From the NCBI GenBank assembly GCA_016704535.1, contig JADIZZ010000020.1, positions 1-64,000 on the forward strand: a stretch of 64,000 nucleotides of DNA. Direction: 5' to 3'. A program made the translations under genes and the position numbers. This document shows positions 34,265 through 42,260 of the stretch, one piece after another. The DNA comes from Betaproteobacteria bacterium. GTDB lineage: Bacteria; Pseudomonadota; Gammaproteobacteria; Burkholderiales; Burkholderiaceae_C. Every line of letters starts with the position of its first letter. Within the stretch, counting starts at the first letter, position 1. The notes under the pieces are model-generated. The model did not search any database and was not told where the DNA came from. It saw only the letters and a program-made list of their open reading frames with translations.

Positions 34265-35299
34265 ATGACGACGCATTTTTCGAATGGCCGCCGCATCACG
34301 ATGGTCGCCGCGGCGCTGGCCGTGGCGGGGCTCGCAGGTGCGGGTGCCGCGCTGGCCCAGACCCCGCTGGTCATCAAGTTCAGCCACGTCGTGGCCAACG
34401 ACACCCCCAAGGGCAAGGCGAGCGACTTCTTCGCCAAGCGGGCCGGCGAACTGACCGGCGGCAAGGTCAAGGTCGAGGTCTACGCCAACAGCACGCTCTA
34501 CAAGGACAAGGAAGAGATGGAAGCGCTGCAGATCGGCGCCGTGCAGATGCTGGCGCCGTCGCTGGCCAAGTTTGGCCCGTTGGGCGCGCGCGAGTTCGAG
34601 GTCTTCGACCTGCCGTTCATCTTCGACAACACCGAAGAGCTGCACAAGGTGACCACCGGCGCGGTCGGCAAGCAGCTCTTTGCCAAGCTCGAAACCAAGG
34701 GCATCACCGGCCTGGCCTACTGGGACAACGGCTTCAAGTCCTTCAGCGCCAACAAGCCGCTGAAGACGCCTGACGACTTCAAGGGCCTGAAGATGCGCAT
34801 CCAGTCGAGCAAGGTGCTCGAGGCCGAGATGCGCGCCGTGGGTGCGCTGCCGCAGGTGATGGCCTTCAGCGAGGTCTACCAGGCGCTGCAGACCGGCGTC
34901 GTCGACGGCACCGAGAACCCGCACAGCAACCTCTACACGCAGAAGATGCACGAGGTGCAGAAGCACATGACCGTGTCCGACCACGGCTACCTGGGCTACG
35001 CGGTGATCACGAACAAGAAGTTCTGGGACGGGCTGCCCCCCGACCTGCGTGGCCAGCTCGAGAAGGCCATGGCCGAGGCGACCGTCTATGCCAACAAGAT
35101 CGCGCAGGAGGAGAACGAAACTGCGCTGGCCAAGGTGAAGGCCTCGGGCAAGACCCAGGTCTACGTGCCCACGCCGGCCGAGCGCCTGGCGCTGAAGAAG
35201 GCGATGGTCAAGGTGCACAAGGAAATGGAGTCGCGCATCGGCAAGGATGTCATCGACTCGGTCTACAAGGCCACGGGCTTCGATCCCACGAAGCTCTGA
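34265..35299 (+). CDS. dctP: TRAP transporter substrate-binding protein (DctP)
   Basis: A 344-residue periplasmic binding protein. A signal peptide (MVAAALAVAGLAGAGAALAQ) precedes the DctP fold: LVIKFSHVVANDTPKGKASDFFAKRAGELTGGKVKVEVYANSTLY. The carboxylate-binding arginine is in FKGLKMRIQSSKVLEA, and the family signature QALQTGVVDGTENPHSNLYT follows. Best matched to C4-dicarboxylate binders of the DctP type. A strong AAGGAGA site precedes the ATG. Followed by a hairpin and then dctQM, as is usual, since the binding protein is needed in excess. Confidence 0.92.
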   Translation: MTTHFSNGRRITMVAAALAVAGLAGAGAALAQTPLVIKFSHVVANDTPKGKASDFFAKRAGELTGGKVKVEVYANSTLYKDKEEMEALQIGAVQMLAPSLAKFGPLGAREFEVFDLPFIFDNTEELHKVTTGAVGKQLFAKLETKGITGLAYWDNGFKSFSANKPLKTPDDFKGLKMRIQSSKVLEAEMRAVGALPQVMAFSEVYQALQTGVVDGTENPHSNLYTQKMHEVQKHMTVSDHGYLGYAVITNKKFWDGLPPDLRGQLEKAMAEATVYANKIAQEENETALAKVKASGKTQVYVPTPAERLALKKAMVKVHKEMESRIGKDVIDSVYKATGFDPTKL

Positions 35300-35306
35300 T
35301 CCCCTC

Positions 35307-35329
35307 ACGGGCCGCCTGGTGCGGCCCGT
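35307..35329 (+). terminator. Hairpin between dctP and dctQ
   Basis: A 9-bp stem ACGGGCCGC / GCGGCCCGT with loop CTGGT. No strong T-run follows (TCCAATAA), so it may only reduce read-through or protect the dctP mRNA 3' end. Confidence 0.5.
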
Positions 35330-35389
35330 TCCAATAACAGCACAGCGCGGCCGCACCTTGGCGTGTCGCCAGCGTGGAGGAGACGAACG

Positions 35390-36103
35390 ATGCTCAGGTT
35401 CCTGGACCACCTGGAGGAATGGCTGATCACCTTCCTCATCGGCGCGGCAACGCTCATCATCTTCGCCGCCGTCACGCACCGCTACGCCAGCGGCGTGCCC
35501 ATCCCCGGTGTGCAGGATTGGTTGCTGACGCTCAACTTCGGCTGGGCGCAGGAGCTGTGCATCATCATGTTCGTCTGGATGGCCAAGTTCGGCGCGGCCT
35601 ATGGCGTGCGCACCGGCATCCACGTCGGCGTCGACGTGCTCATCAACCGGCTGAACGACAGCCTGCGCGCCAAGTTCATCGTCTTCGCCCTGCTCGCCGG
35701 CGCCACCTTCACCGGCATCGTCGGCACGCTGGGCGCCGTCTTCGTCTGGGAGAACGGCGCGCACTTTGTCTTCTACCAGGCCCTGGGGCTGAAGATGGAC
35801 GGCCTGTTCGAAGGCCCGACCACGCCCGACCTGGAGATGCCCACGTGGATGGTGTATTGCGCGGTGCCGCTGGGTTCCTACCTGATGTGCTTCCGCTTCC
35901 TGCAGGTGCTGGTGGGCTTCGTGCGCACCGGCGAGCTGCCGCACCACGACCACGGCCATGTCGAAGGTGTCGAGGAAGTGCCGCTGACGGCCCCCGGCAA
36001 CGAGGACAAGATCTACCGCATGGACGACGACCTGCACCCGCTGGTCGACGATGACGATGCCACCCAGCGCGGCACGAAGGCCGACAAGGGAGACCGCGCA
36101 TGA
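35390..36103 (+). CDS. dctQ: TRAP transporter small membrane subunit (DctQ)
   Basis: A 237-residue protein with four transmembrane helices (about 15-35, 55-75, 90-115, 160-180). The DctQ signature is seen in LDHLEEWLITFLIGAATLIIFAAVTHRYAS and WAQELCIIMFVWMAKFGAAYGVRTGIHVGVDVLI. The C-terminal 50 residues are acidic and histidine-rich (HHDHGHVEG), a longer tail than in most DctQ proteins. A GGAGGAG site precedes the ATG. Overlaps dctM by 4 bp. Confidence 0.9.
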   Translation: MLRFLDHLEEWLITFLIGAATLIIFAAVTHRYASGVPIPGVQDWLLTLNFGWAQELCIIMFVWMAKFGAAYGVRTGIHVGVDVLINRLNDSLRAKFIVFALLAGATFTGIVGTLGAVFVWENGAHFVFYQALGLKMDGLFEGPTTPDLEMPTWMVYCAVPLGSYLMCFRFLQVLVGFVRTGELPHHDHGHVEGVEEVPLTAPGNEDKIYRMDDDLHPLVDDDDATQRGTKADKGDRA

Positions 36104-37383
36104 ACGCCATCATCATCTTCGCGCTGTTGACCGCCCTGATGATCACCGGCATGCCGGTGTCGATCTCGCTCGGCCTGACCGTGCTGACCTTCCTGTTCGC
36201 CTTCACGCAGGTGCCCATCGAGTCGGTGGCGCTGAAGCTGTTCACCGGCATCGAGAAGTTCGAGATCATGGCGATCCCGTTCTTCATCCTCGCCGGCAAC
36301 TTCCTCACCCACGGCGGCGTGGCCAAACGCATGATCCGCTTCGCCACCTCGCTGGTCGGCCACTGGCCGGGTGGGCTGGGCCTGGGCGCGGTGGTGGCCT
36401 GCGCGCTGTTCGCGGCGATCTCGGGCTCGAGCCCGGCCACGGTGGTGGCGGTGGGCTCCATCCTGATTCCGGCGATGGTCAAGGCCGGTTACCCGTTACG
36501 CTTCGGCGCCGGCGTCGTGGCCTCGGCCGGCGGGCTGGGCATCCTGATCCCGCCGTCGATCGTGATGGTGATGTATGCGGTGTCAACCAACAGTTCCATC
36601 GGGGCCCTGTTCATGGCCGGTGTCGTGCCCGGGCTCGTGCTGGCCTTCATGCTGGGCCTGACCACCTTCTACCGCGCCTGGAAGTACAAATACCCGAAGG
36701 AGCGCCGCGCCACCTGGGGCGAACGCTGGACGGCCTTCCGCGAGTCGATCTGGGGCCTGGCGCTGATCATCGTCGTGATGGGCGGCATCTACTCGGGCCT
36801 GTTCACGCCCACCGAGGCCGCGGCGATGAGTGCGGTGTATGCCTTCGTCGTGGCCGTCTTCGTCTACAAGGACCTGAAGTTCAAGGACGTGCCCAAGACG
36901 CTGCTGGCCTCGGCGAACATGAGCGCGATGCTGCTGTACATCATCACCAACGCCATCCTGTTCTCCTTCCTGCTGACGCACGAGAACGTGCCGCAGGCCA
37001 TCTCGGAATGGTTGCTGAGCAACGGCCTGGGCGTCGTCGCTTTCCTGCTGGCGGTGAACCTGCTGCTGCTGGTGATGGGCAACTTCATGGAGCCCTCGTC
37101 GATCATCCTGATCACGGCGCCCATCCTGTTCCCGATCGCGATGAAGCTGGGCATCGACCCCATCCACTTCGGCGTGATGATCACCGTGAACATGGAGATC
37201 GGCATGATCACGCCACCCGTGGGGCTGAACCTCTACGTGGCCAGCGGCATCAGCAAGCTGGGCCTGAGCGAGATGACGGTGGCGGTGTGGCCGTGGCTGG
37301 CAACGATGCTCGTCTTCCTGATGCTCATCACCTACTGGCCGCCGCTGACGCTGTGGCTGCCGCGCACCTTGGGCATGTTGTAG
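36100..37383 (+). CDS. dctM: TRAP transporter large membrane subunit (DctM)
   Basis: A 427-residue, about 12-helix transporter that moves C4-dicarboxylates with Na+ or H+. Typical segments are GIEKFEIMAIPFFILAGNFLTHGGVAKRMI, FAAISGSSPATVVAVGSILIPAMVKAGY, GGLGILIPPSIVMVMYA and ITPPVGLNLYVASGISKLGLSEM. Length is standard. It forms a tripartite system with DctP and DctQ and is followed after 3 bp by the decarboxylase alpha subunit, which suggests that transport and decarboxylation are expressed together. Confidence 0.93.
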   Translation: MNAIIIFALLTALMITGMPVSISLGLTVLTFLFAFTQVPIESVALKLFTGIEKFEIMAIPFFILAGNFLTHGGVAKRMIRFATSLVGHWPGGLGLGAVVACALFAAISGSSPATVVAVGSILIPAMVKAGYPLRFGAGVVASAGGLGILIPPSIVMVMYAVSTNSSIGALFMAGVVPGLVLAFMLGLTTFYRAWKYKYPKERRATWGERWTAFRESIWGLALIIVVMGGIYSGLFTPTEAAAMSAVYAFVVAVFVYKDLKFKDVPKTLLASANMSAMLLYIITNAILFSFLLTHENVPQAISEWLLSNGLGVVAFLLAVNLLLLVMGNFMEPSSIILITAPILFPIAMKLGIDPIHFGVMITVNMEIGMITPPVGLNLYVASGISKLGLSEMTVAVWPWLATMLVFLMLITYWPPLTLWLPRTLGML

Positions 37384-37386
37384 GCC

Positions 37387-38991
37387 ATGGCAACCGAAGG
37401 AGAGACCGGCGCGCTGACCGGCGAAACCAGCCCGGCCACCGCAGGCCGGACCCACGAACACCTGCAGACGCTGCGCGAGATGCGCAGCCGCGCCGTGCTC
37501 GGCGGCGGCCCCAAGCGCATCGAGCAACAGCACGCGCGCGGCAAGTACACGGCGCGCGAGCGGCTGGCGCTGCTGCTCGACGAAGGCTCGTTCCAGGAGT
37601 TCGGCGCGCTGGCCACGCACCAGGTCAGCGAGTTCGGACTGGAACGGCAGCGCTTCCCCGGCGACGGCATCGTCACCGGCTTCGGCAAGATCAGCGGCCG
37701 GCGCGTGGCCGTGTTCGCGCAGGACTTCACCGTGCTCGGCGGCTCGTTTTCCGAAGTGCAGGCACAGAAGATCAGCCGCATCCAGGACCTCGCCATCGAA
37801 AGCGGCATCCCGATCATCGGCCTGAACGACTCGGGCGGCGCACGCATCCAGGAAGGCGTGCGCAGCCTGGCGGCCTACGGCGAGATCTTCGTCCGCAACG
37901 TCATGGCCTCGGGGGTCATCCCGCAGATCTCGCTCATCCTGGGCCCCTGTGCCGGTGGGGCGGTGTACTCGCCCGCGCTCACCGACTTCATCGTGATGGC
38001 CGGCGACAGCTGCATGTTCCTGACCGGGCCCGACGTGATCCAGGCCGTCACCGGCGAGCAGGTCACGGCGCTGGCGCTCGGTGGCGCCGAAGTGCACACG
38101 TCGCGAAGCGGCGTGGCCCACCTGGCGGCCGTCGATGAACTGGCCGGCATCGCGGTGGCCAAGCGCCTGCTCGGCTACCTGCCGCAGAACAACAACGAGG
38201 ATCCGCCGCAGATCCAGGCCGAGGATGAACCGCACCGCATGGACGAGGCGCTGAACACGCTGATCCCGAACGACGAGAACCAGCCCTACGACATGCGCGA
38301 CGCCATCACGGCGATCTTCGACAACGACAGCTTCCTGGAGATCCAGGGCGCCTTCGCACCCAATGCCGTGGTGGGCTTCGTGCGGCTCGACGGTTACCCG
38401 GTGGGCGTGGTCGCGAACCAGCCGGCCTATATGTCGGGCGCACTGAACATCGATGCCAGCGACAAGATCGCGCGCTTCATCCGCACCTGCGACGCCTTCA
38501 ACATCCCGCTGGTGACCTTCGTCGACTGCCCGGGTTTCCTGCCCGGCGTCGAACAGGAATACGGCGGTGTCATCCGCCACGGCGCCAAGATCATCTACGC
38601 CTACTGCGAGGCCACGGTGCCCAAGATCTCCATCGTCACACGCAAGGCCATGGGCGGTGCCTACGTGGCGATGGGTTCCAAGCAGATGCGCACCGACCTG
38701 GCTTTCGCCTGGCCCACCGCGCAGATCGCGGTGATGGGCGCCGAGCCCGCGGTGCGCGTGCTCTACCGCGACGAGGTGGCGCGCGCCGAAGACCCGCAGG
38801 CGCGCACGCGCGAACTCGTGGCCGAGTACCGCGAGAAGTTCTTCAGCCCCTACCGCGCCGCCGACGTGGGCCAGATCGACGAGGTGATCGAGCCGCGCGA
38901 GACGCGCTCGCGCCTGGTGCGGGCGCTGGAAGTGCTGCGCACGAAGGTGCAGCAGAACCCGCCCAAGAAGCACGGCCTGTCGCCGACCTGA
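37387..38991 (+). CDS. mmdA: Acyl-CoA carboxyltransferase: methylmalonyl-CoA decarboxylase alpha subunit (or PccB-like)
   Basis: A 534-residue carboxyltransferase with two crotonase-like halves. Motifs include HARGKYTARERLALLLDEGSFQEFG, LNDSGGARIQEGVRSLAAYGEIF, ILGPCAGGAVYSPALTDF and, in the second half, FVDCPGFLPGVEQEYGGVIRHGAKIIYAY and KAMGGAYVAMGSKQM. The fold alone fits either propionyl-CoA carboxylase beta or the MmdA transferase. The choice of MmdA rests on context: gamma, biotin-carrier and OadB-type beta subunits follow and no biotin carboxylase gene is present. It would move CO2 from (S)-methylmalonyl-CoA to biotin, giving propionyl-CoA. Confidence 0.85.
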   Translation: MATEGETGALTGETSPATAGRTHEHLQTLREMRSRAVLGGGPKRIEQQHARGKYTARERLALLLDEGSFQEFGALATHQVSEFGLERQRFPGDGIVTGFGKISGRRVAVFAQDFTVLGGSFSEVQAQKISRIQDLAIESGIPIIGLNDSGGARIQEGVRSLAAYGEIFVRNVMASGVIPQISLILGPCAGGAVYSPALTDFIVMAGDSCMFLTGPDVIQAVTGEQVTALALGGAEVHTSRSGVAHLAAVDELAGIAVAKRLLGYLPQNNNEDPPQIQAEDEPHRMDEALNTLIPNDENQPYDMRDAITAIFDNDSFLEIQGAFAPNAVVGFVRLDGYPVGVVANQPAYMSGALNIDASDKIARFIRTCDAFNIPLVTFVDCPGFLPGVEQEYGGVIRHGAKIIYAYCEATVPKISIVTRKAMGGAYVAMGSKQMRTDLAFAWPTAQIAVMGAEPAVRVLYRDEVARAEDPQARTRELVAEYREKFFSPYRAADVGQIDEVIEPRETRSRLVRALEVLRTKVQQNPPKKHGLSPT

Positions 38992-38995
38992 AGGC

Positions 38996-39398
38996 ATGGA
39001 CCAGTTGCTCTGGGGGCTGCAGATCACGGCGCTGGGCATGGGCCTGGTGTTTGCGCTGCTGGCCATGCTGTGGGGCCTGTTGACGCTGGTGCTGCGGCTG
39101 GACAAGCCGCCGGCGCCTGCACTGGCACCTGCACCGGCTGGACACTGCCGATGCCGATGCCGCTGCCGACGGCGAATCGGCCGCGCCGGCGGAACTTGCA
39201 CCGTCCGCGGCGTCGGGCCCCGAAGGTGAACTTCTGGCGGCCATCGTGATGGCGGCGCTGGCGCACCGCGCGGTGCGCCGACGCGAGGCTGCGCCGGCCA
39301 TGCGCAGCTACTGGCCGGGCAGCCTGCTCTACGCCTCGCGCTGGCTGGGTGCCGGGCGCGCGCGGCAGAACCAATCGTGGCAAAGGAGGGGCAGGTAA
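38996..39398 (+). CDS. mmdD: Sodium-pump decarboxylase gamma subunit (OadG/MmdD-like), frameshifted
   Basis: The N-terminus WGLQITALGMGLVFALLAMLWGLLTLVLRLDKPP is the single membrane helix of OadG-type subunits, which hold the complex together. The first frame then degenerates into a Cys/Arg-rich run and stops at 39229. Reading one base on from about 39140 gives an Ala/Glu-rich linker and then LLAAIVMAALAHRAVRRRE and a C-terminal SRWLGAGRARQN, a usual OadG ending. The corrected protein would be about 134 residues. The corrected stop (TAATG) overlaps the biotin-carrier start. Error and real mutation cannot be separated here. Confidence 0.72.
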
Positions 39399-39892
39399 TG
39401 CGGCGCTACAGGATGACCGTGGGGGGCCGCGACTTCGAACTCGACGTGCAGGAACTCAGCGCCGACCGTTTCGAGGTCAGCGTGGGCGGCGAGTGCTACG
39501 CGGTGACGCTGGCCGGCGACGAAGACCTGCCCGATGCGCTGATCGAACCCGGCTATGCGCCCGCAGGCAGCAGGCCGACGGGCGGGCCGGTGCCGCTGTC
39601 GCCGGCGGCCGCGCAGCGCGCCGCCACGCCGGCAGCGCCTGCGCCGCGCCGCCGCAGCGCCGGGGGCGGTGCCGGCCTGGCGCTGAACGCGCCCATGCCC
39701 GGCGTGATCCTCGAACTGCATGTCAAGGTGGGCGACGTGGTCGAGCGCGGCCAGCAGATCGCCGTGCTCGACGCGATGAAGATGCACAACTTCATCGGTG
39801 CACCACGTGCCGGCACCATCGCCGAGGTCTGCGTGGCCGCGGGGCAGGCGGTGGGCCATGGCGAGGCCATCGTGCGCTTCGCCGAGGCCTGA
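39398..39892 (+). CDS. mmdC: Biotin carboxyl carrier subunit of the decarboxylase
   Basis: A 164-residue protein. The C-terminal biotinyl domain (about 95-164) reads APMPGVILELHVKVGDVVERGQQIAVLDAMKMHNFIGAPRAGTIAEV; the biotinylated lysine is K128 in AMKM. A Pro/Ala-rich flexible linker (about 53-90) lets the domain swing. The N-terminal part (MRRYRMTVGGRDFELDVQELSADRFEVSVGG) is the usual lead. It carries CO2 from the alpha to the membrane beta subunit. Confidence 0.88.
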   Translation: MRRYRMTVGGRDFELDVQELSADRFEVSVGGECYAVTLAGDEDLPDALIEPGYAPAGSRPTGGPVPLSPAAAQRAATPAAPAPRRRSAGGGAGLALNAPMPGVILELHVKVGDVVERGQQIAVLDAMKMHNFIGAPRAGTIAEVCVAAGQAVGHGEAIVRFAEA

Positions 39893-39897
39893 ACGAG

Positions 39898-41028
39898 ATG
39901 CTGGACGCCGACACCCTCGCCCTGCTGTTGCAGGGCGTCAACCACGTCACACCTCAGTCGTTGGTGATGATCGGCGTGGCCTTCGTGCTGCTCTACCTGG
40001 GTATCGTCAAGGACTACGAGCCGCTGCTGCTGCTGCCCATCGGCGCGGGCTGCCTGCTGGCCAACCTGCCGCTGTCGCCGCTGATCGCCGAAGACGGCAT
40101 GCTGCGCGTGCTCTACAACATGGGCATCGCCAACGAGTTGTTCCCGCTGCTGATCTTCATCGGCATCGGCGCGCTCACCGACTTCGGCCCGCTGCTGGAG
40201 AACCCGCGCCTGGTGCTGCTGGGTGCGGCGGGGCAGTTCGGCATCTTCCTGACGCTGATCGTGGCGCTGCTGCTGGGCTTCACGCAGCCCGAGGCGGCGT
40301 CCATCGGCATCATCGGCGCCATCGACGGGCCAACCTCCATCTACGTGAGCGGAATACTCGCGCCCCACCTGCTCGGGCCCATCACCGTGGCCGCCTACAG
40401 CTACATGTCCCTGGTGCCCGTCATCCTGCCGCCGATCATGAAGCTGCTCACCACGAAGCAGGAGCGGCTGATCCGCATGCCCTACAGCCAGCGCGTCATC
40501 AGCCGGCGCACGCGGATCCTGTTTCCCATCGTCGTCACGGTGGTGGTCGGCACGCTGGTGCCCTTCGCCACGCCGCTGATCGGCATGCTGATGCTGGGCA
40601 ACCTCATGAAGGAGTCTGGCGTGGTGGAGCGTCTGACCAAGGCTTCGGCCAACGAGATCGCCAACACGGTGACGCTGTTCCTGGGCCTGGCGGTCGGCTC
40701 GACGATGGTCGGCACCGAGTTCCTCAAGGCCAGCACCCTGGCCATCCTGGTGCTGGGCATCGTGGCCTTCGTGGTCGACGGCGTCGCCGGCGTGCTGTTC
40801 GCCAAGCTGCTGAACAAGCTGAGCGGGGGCAAGGTCAACCCGCTCATCGGCGCTGCCGGCATCAGCGCCTTCCCGATGGCCGCGCGCGTGGTGCAGCGTG
40901 TGGCGCAAGAGGAAGACTTCGAGAATTTCCTGCTGATGCACGCCATGGGCGCCAACGCCGCCGGGCAGATCGCCAGCGTGGTGGCCGGCGGCGTGCTGCT
41001 GGCACTGATGGGGGCCGGGGGCGCCTGA
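39898..41028 (+). CDS. mmdB: Sodium-pump decarboxylase beta subunit (OadB/MmdB/GcdB family)
   Basis: A 376-residue integral membrane protein that decarboxylates carboxybiotin and exports Na+. Family signatures are MLRVLYNMGIANELFPLLIFIGIGALTDFGPLLENPRLVLLGAAGQFGIF, SIGIIGAIDGPTSIYVSGILAP (with the essential Asp), AAYSYMSLVPVILPPIMKLLTTKQER, and the C-terminal NPLIGAAGISAFPMAARV and LLMHAMGANAAGQIASV. Length is standard. Its presence is the strongest evidence that the complex is a Na+ pump, not a carboxylase. Confidence 0.93.
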   Translation: MLDADTLALLLQGVNHVTPQSLVMIGVAFVLLYLGIVKDYEPLLLLPIGAGCLLANLPLSPLIAEDGMLRVLYNMGIANELFPLLIFIGIGALTDFGPLLENPRLVLLGAAGQFGIFLTLIVALLLGFTQPEAASIGIIGAIDGPTSIYVSGILAPHLLGPITVAAYSYMSLVPVILPPIMKLLTTKQERLIRMPYSQRVISRRTRILFPIVVTVVVGTLVPFATPLIGMLMLGNLMKESGVVERLTKASANEIANTVTLFLGLAVGSTMVGTEFLKASTLAILVLGIVAFVVDGVAGVLFAKLLNKLSGGKVNPLIGAAGISAFPMAARVVQRVAQEEDFENFLLMHAMGANAAGQIASVVAGGVLLALMGAGGA

Positions 41029-41199
41029 TGAAGCGGCCGTGTTGCGGGCCTGATCGAGCCCGCAGACCACGAGCCTGCGCAAGCTCTTCACGCGCGCATG
41101 TGCAGCGACATTGGTCCAGCGCAAAGTCATGGGTCTTCTCGATGCTTACATTGCACTGACCCTGTGCTGTGCATAGCGCCGGCAAGAGGAGGATCCCAG

Positions 41200-41643
41200 A
41201 TGTACAAGCGCATACTTGTGCCGGTGGACGGCAGTGAACTGTCCGACCGCGCCATCCAGGCCAGCGTCGAGTTGGCGCAGCAGTTGGGCGCGGCCATTAC
41301 GGGCTTCGTCGCCGAGCCCCTGCTTCCGGTGCGGCCCGGCCCACGTGCGCAAGCCTGGGTCGAAGAGGAAGCGCTGGAACACGACGCGATCACCGAGTCC
41401 CACGCCAAGGAGGTGCTCAGTCGCTTCGCGGCCTGTGCGCGCGCAGCCGGGGTCGACTTCGACGGCTACCACGATCAGGTGCCGCGGGTGGACCGCGCCA
41501 TCATCGAGGCCGCCGAGTCGCGTGGCTGCGACATGATCCTGATGGTCACGCACGGGCGGGGCGCCTTCGGCGAGTTCCTCTTCGGGTCGCAGACCAAGGC
41601 CGTGCTGGCGGGCAGCAAGCTGCCCTTGCTCGTGCTGCATTGA
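41200..41643 (+). CDS. Universal stress protein (UspA family)
   Basis: A 147-residue single Usp domain: YKRILVPVDGSELSDRAIQASVELAQQLGAAITGF at the start and CDMILMVTHGRGAFGEFLFGSQTKAVLAGSKLPLLVLH at the end, which has a nucleotide-binding-like G-x2-G-x-GS pattern. Such proteins respond to starvation or anaerobiosis. The start at 41200 follows an AGGAGGA site. Its stop overlaps the start of the next gene. Confidence 0.88.
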   Translation: MYKRILVPVDGSELSDRAIQASVELAQQLGAAITGFVAEPLLPVRPGPRAQAWVEEEALEHDAITESHAKEVLSRFAACARAAGVDFDGYHDQVPRVDRAIIEAAESRGCDMILMVTHGRGAFGEFLFGSQTKAVLAGSKLPLLVLH

Positions 41644-42260
41644 CGCGGCTTGCGCGTCGCTTGTCGAGCGCGCCCTGGCTGGCGCGTCGACAGTTCGTCC
41701 TTGCATTGGGCCTGGGGTTCGTGCTCGCACGGTCTGACGCGCCGGCGTGGGCCGGCACGCCGGGTGAAGTGCTCGTGGGCCAGGTGCTGCGCGACGCCAC
41801 GATGCGGGGCCTGAACGGACCGTCGCGCCCGCTGTCGTCGTACCGCGGGCGTCCGCTGATCATCAACGTCTGGGCCAGCTGGTGCGCGCCCTGCCGTGCC
41901 GAGATGGCTTCGCTGGAACGCCTGGCCTGGGGCGACCTGGCTGAGCGCTTCACCGTCATCGGCATTTCCACCGACGACCACGTCGACCGCGCACAGGCCT
42001 GGCTGCGGCGAAGCAATGCGACGATCAACCACTATATCGACCATCGGCTCGAACTCGAGCACATGCTCGGCGCCACCCATCTGCCGTTGACGGTGCTGGT
42101 CGATGCCTCGGGCCGTGTATTGGCCAAGGTGGCCGGCGCGCGCGAGTGGGACGGCCCCGAAGCCCGGCGCCTGATCGAGGGCCAGTTCCCGGCGTCGGGC
42201 GGGCGTGGCCGTGCCCTGGGCCCTAGTAGCGGTAACGCACCGAGAACTGCAGCGCGTTGA
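41640..42260 (+). CDS. TlpA/ResA-like thiol-disulfide oxidoreductase
   Basis: A 206-residue exported thioredoxin-fold protein. A signal segment (FVLALGLGFVLARSDAPAWA) precedes PLIINVWASWCAPCRAEMASLERL with the redox-active WCAPC, and THLPLTVLVDASGRV, whose cis-proline follows L. A TTG start overlaps the usp stop (TTGA), so translation may be coupled. It converges on, and overlaps by 38 bp, the MtrB-like gene. ResA/TlpA proteins keep apocytochrome cysteines reduced for haem attachment, which fits the many multihaem cytochromes nearby. Confidence 0.8.
   Translation: MTRLARRLSSAPWLARRQFVLALGLGFVLARSDAPAWAGTPGEVLVGQVLRDATMRGLNGPSRPLSSYRGRPLIINVWASWCAPCRAEMASLERLAWGDLAERFTVIGISTDDHVDRAQAWLRRSNATINHYIDHRLELEHMLGATHLPLTVLVDASGRVLAKVAGAREWDGPEARRLIEGQFPASGGRGRALGPSSGNAPRTAAR

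Noticed and set aside
33212..36037. Long minus-strand frame across frdB and dctP
   Set aside because: It crosses two convincing + strand genes and has no family signal.
37387..38991. Propionyl-CoA carboxylase beta subunit (anabolic carboxylase)
   Set aside because: No biotin carboxylase gene adjoins it, and OadB-type membrane, gamma and carrier subunits do. It remains a second choice on fold alone.
36583..39201. Long minus-strand frame across dctM and mmdA
   Set aside because: Antisense of conserved genes, rich in His/Arg/Gly only.
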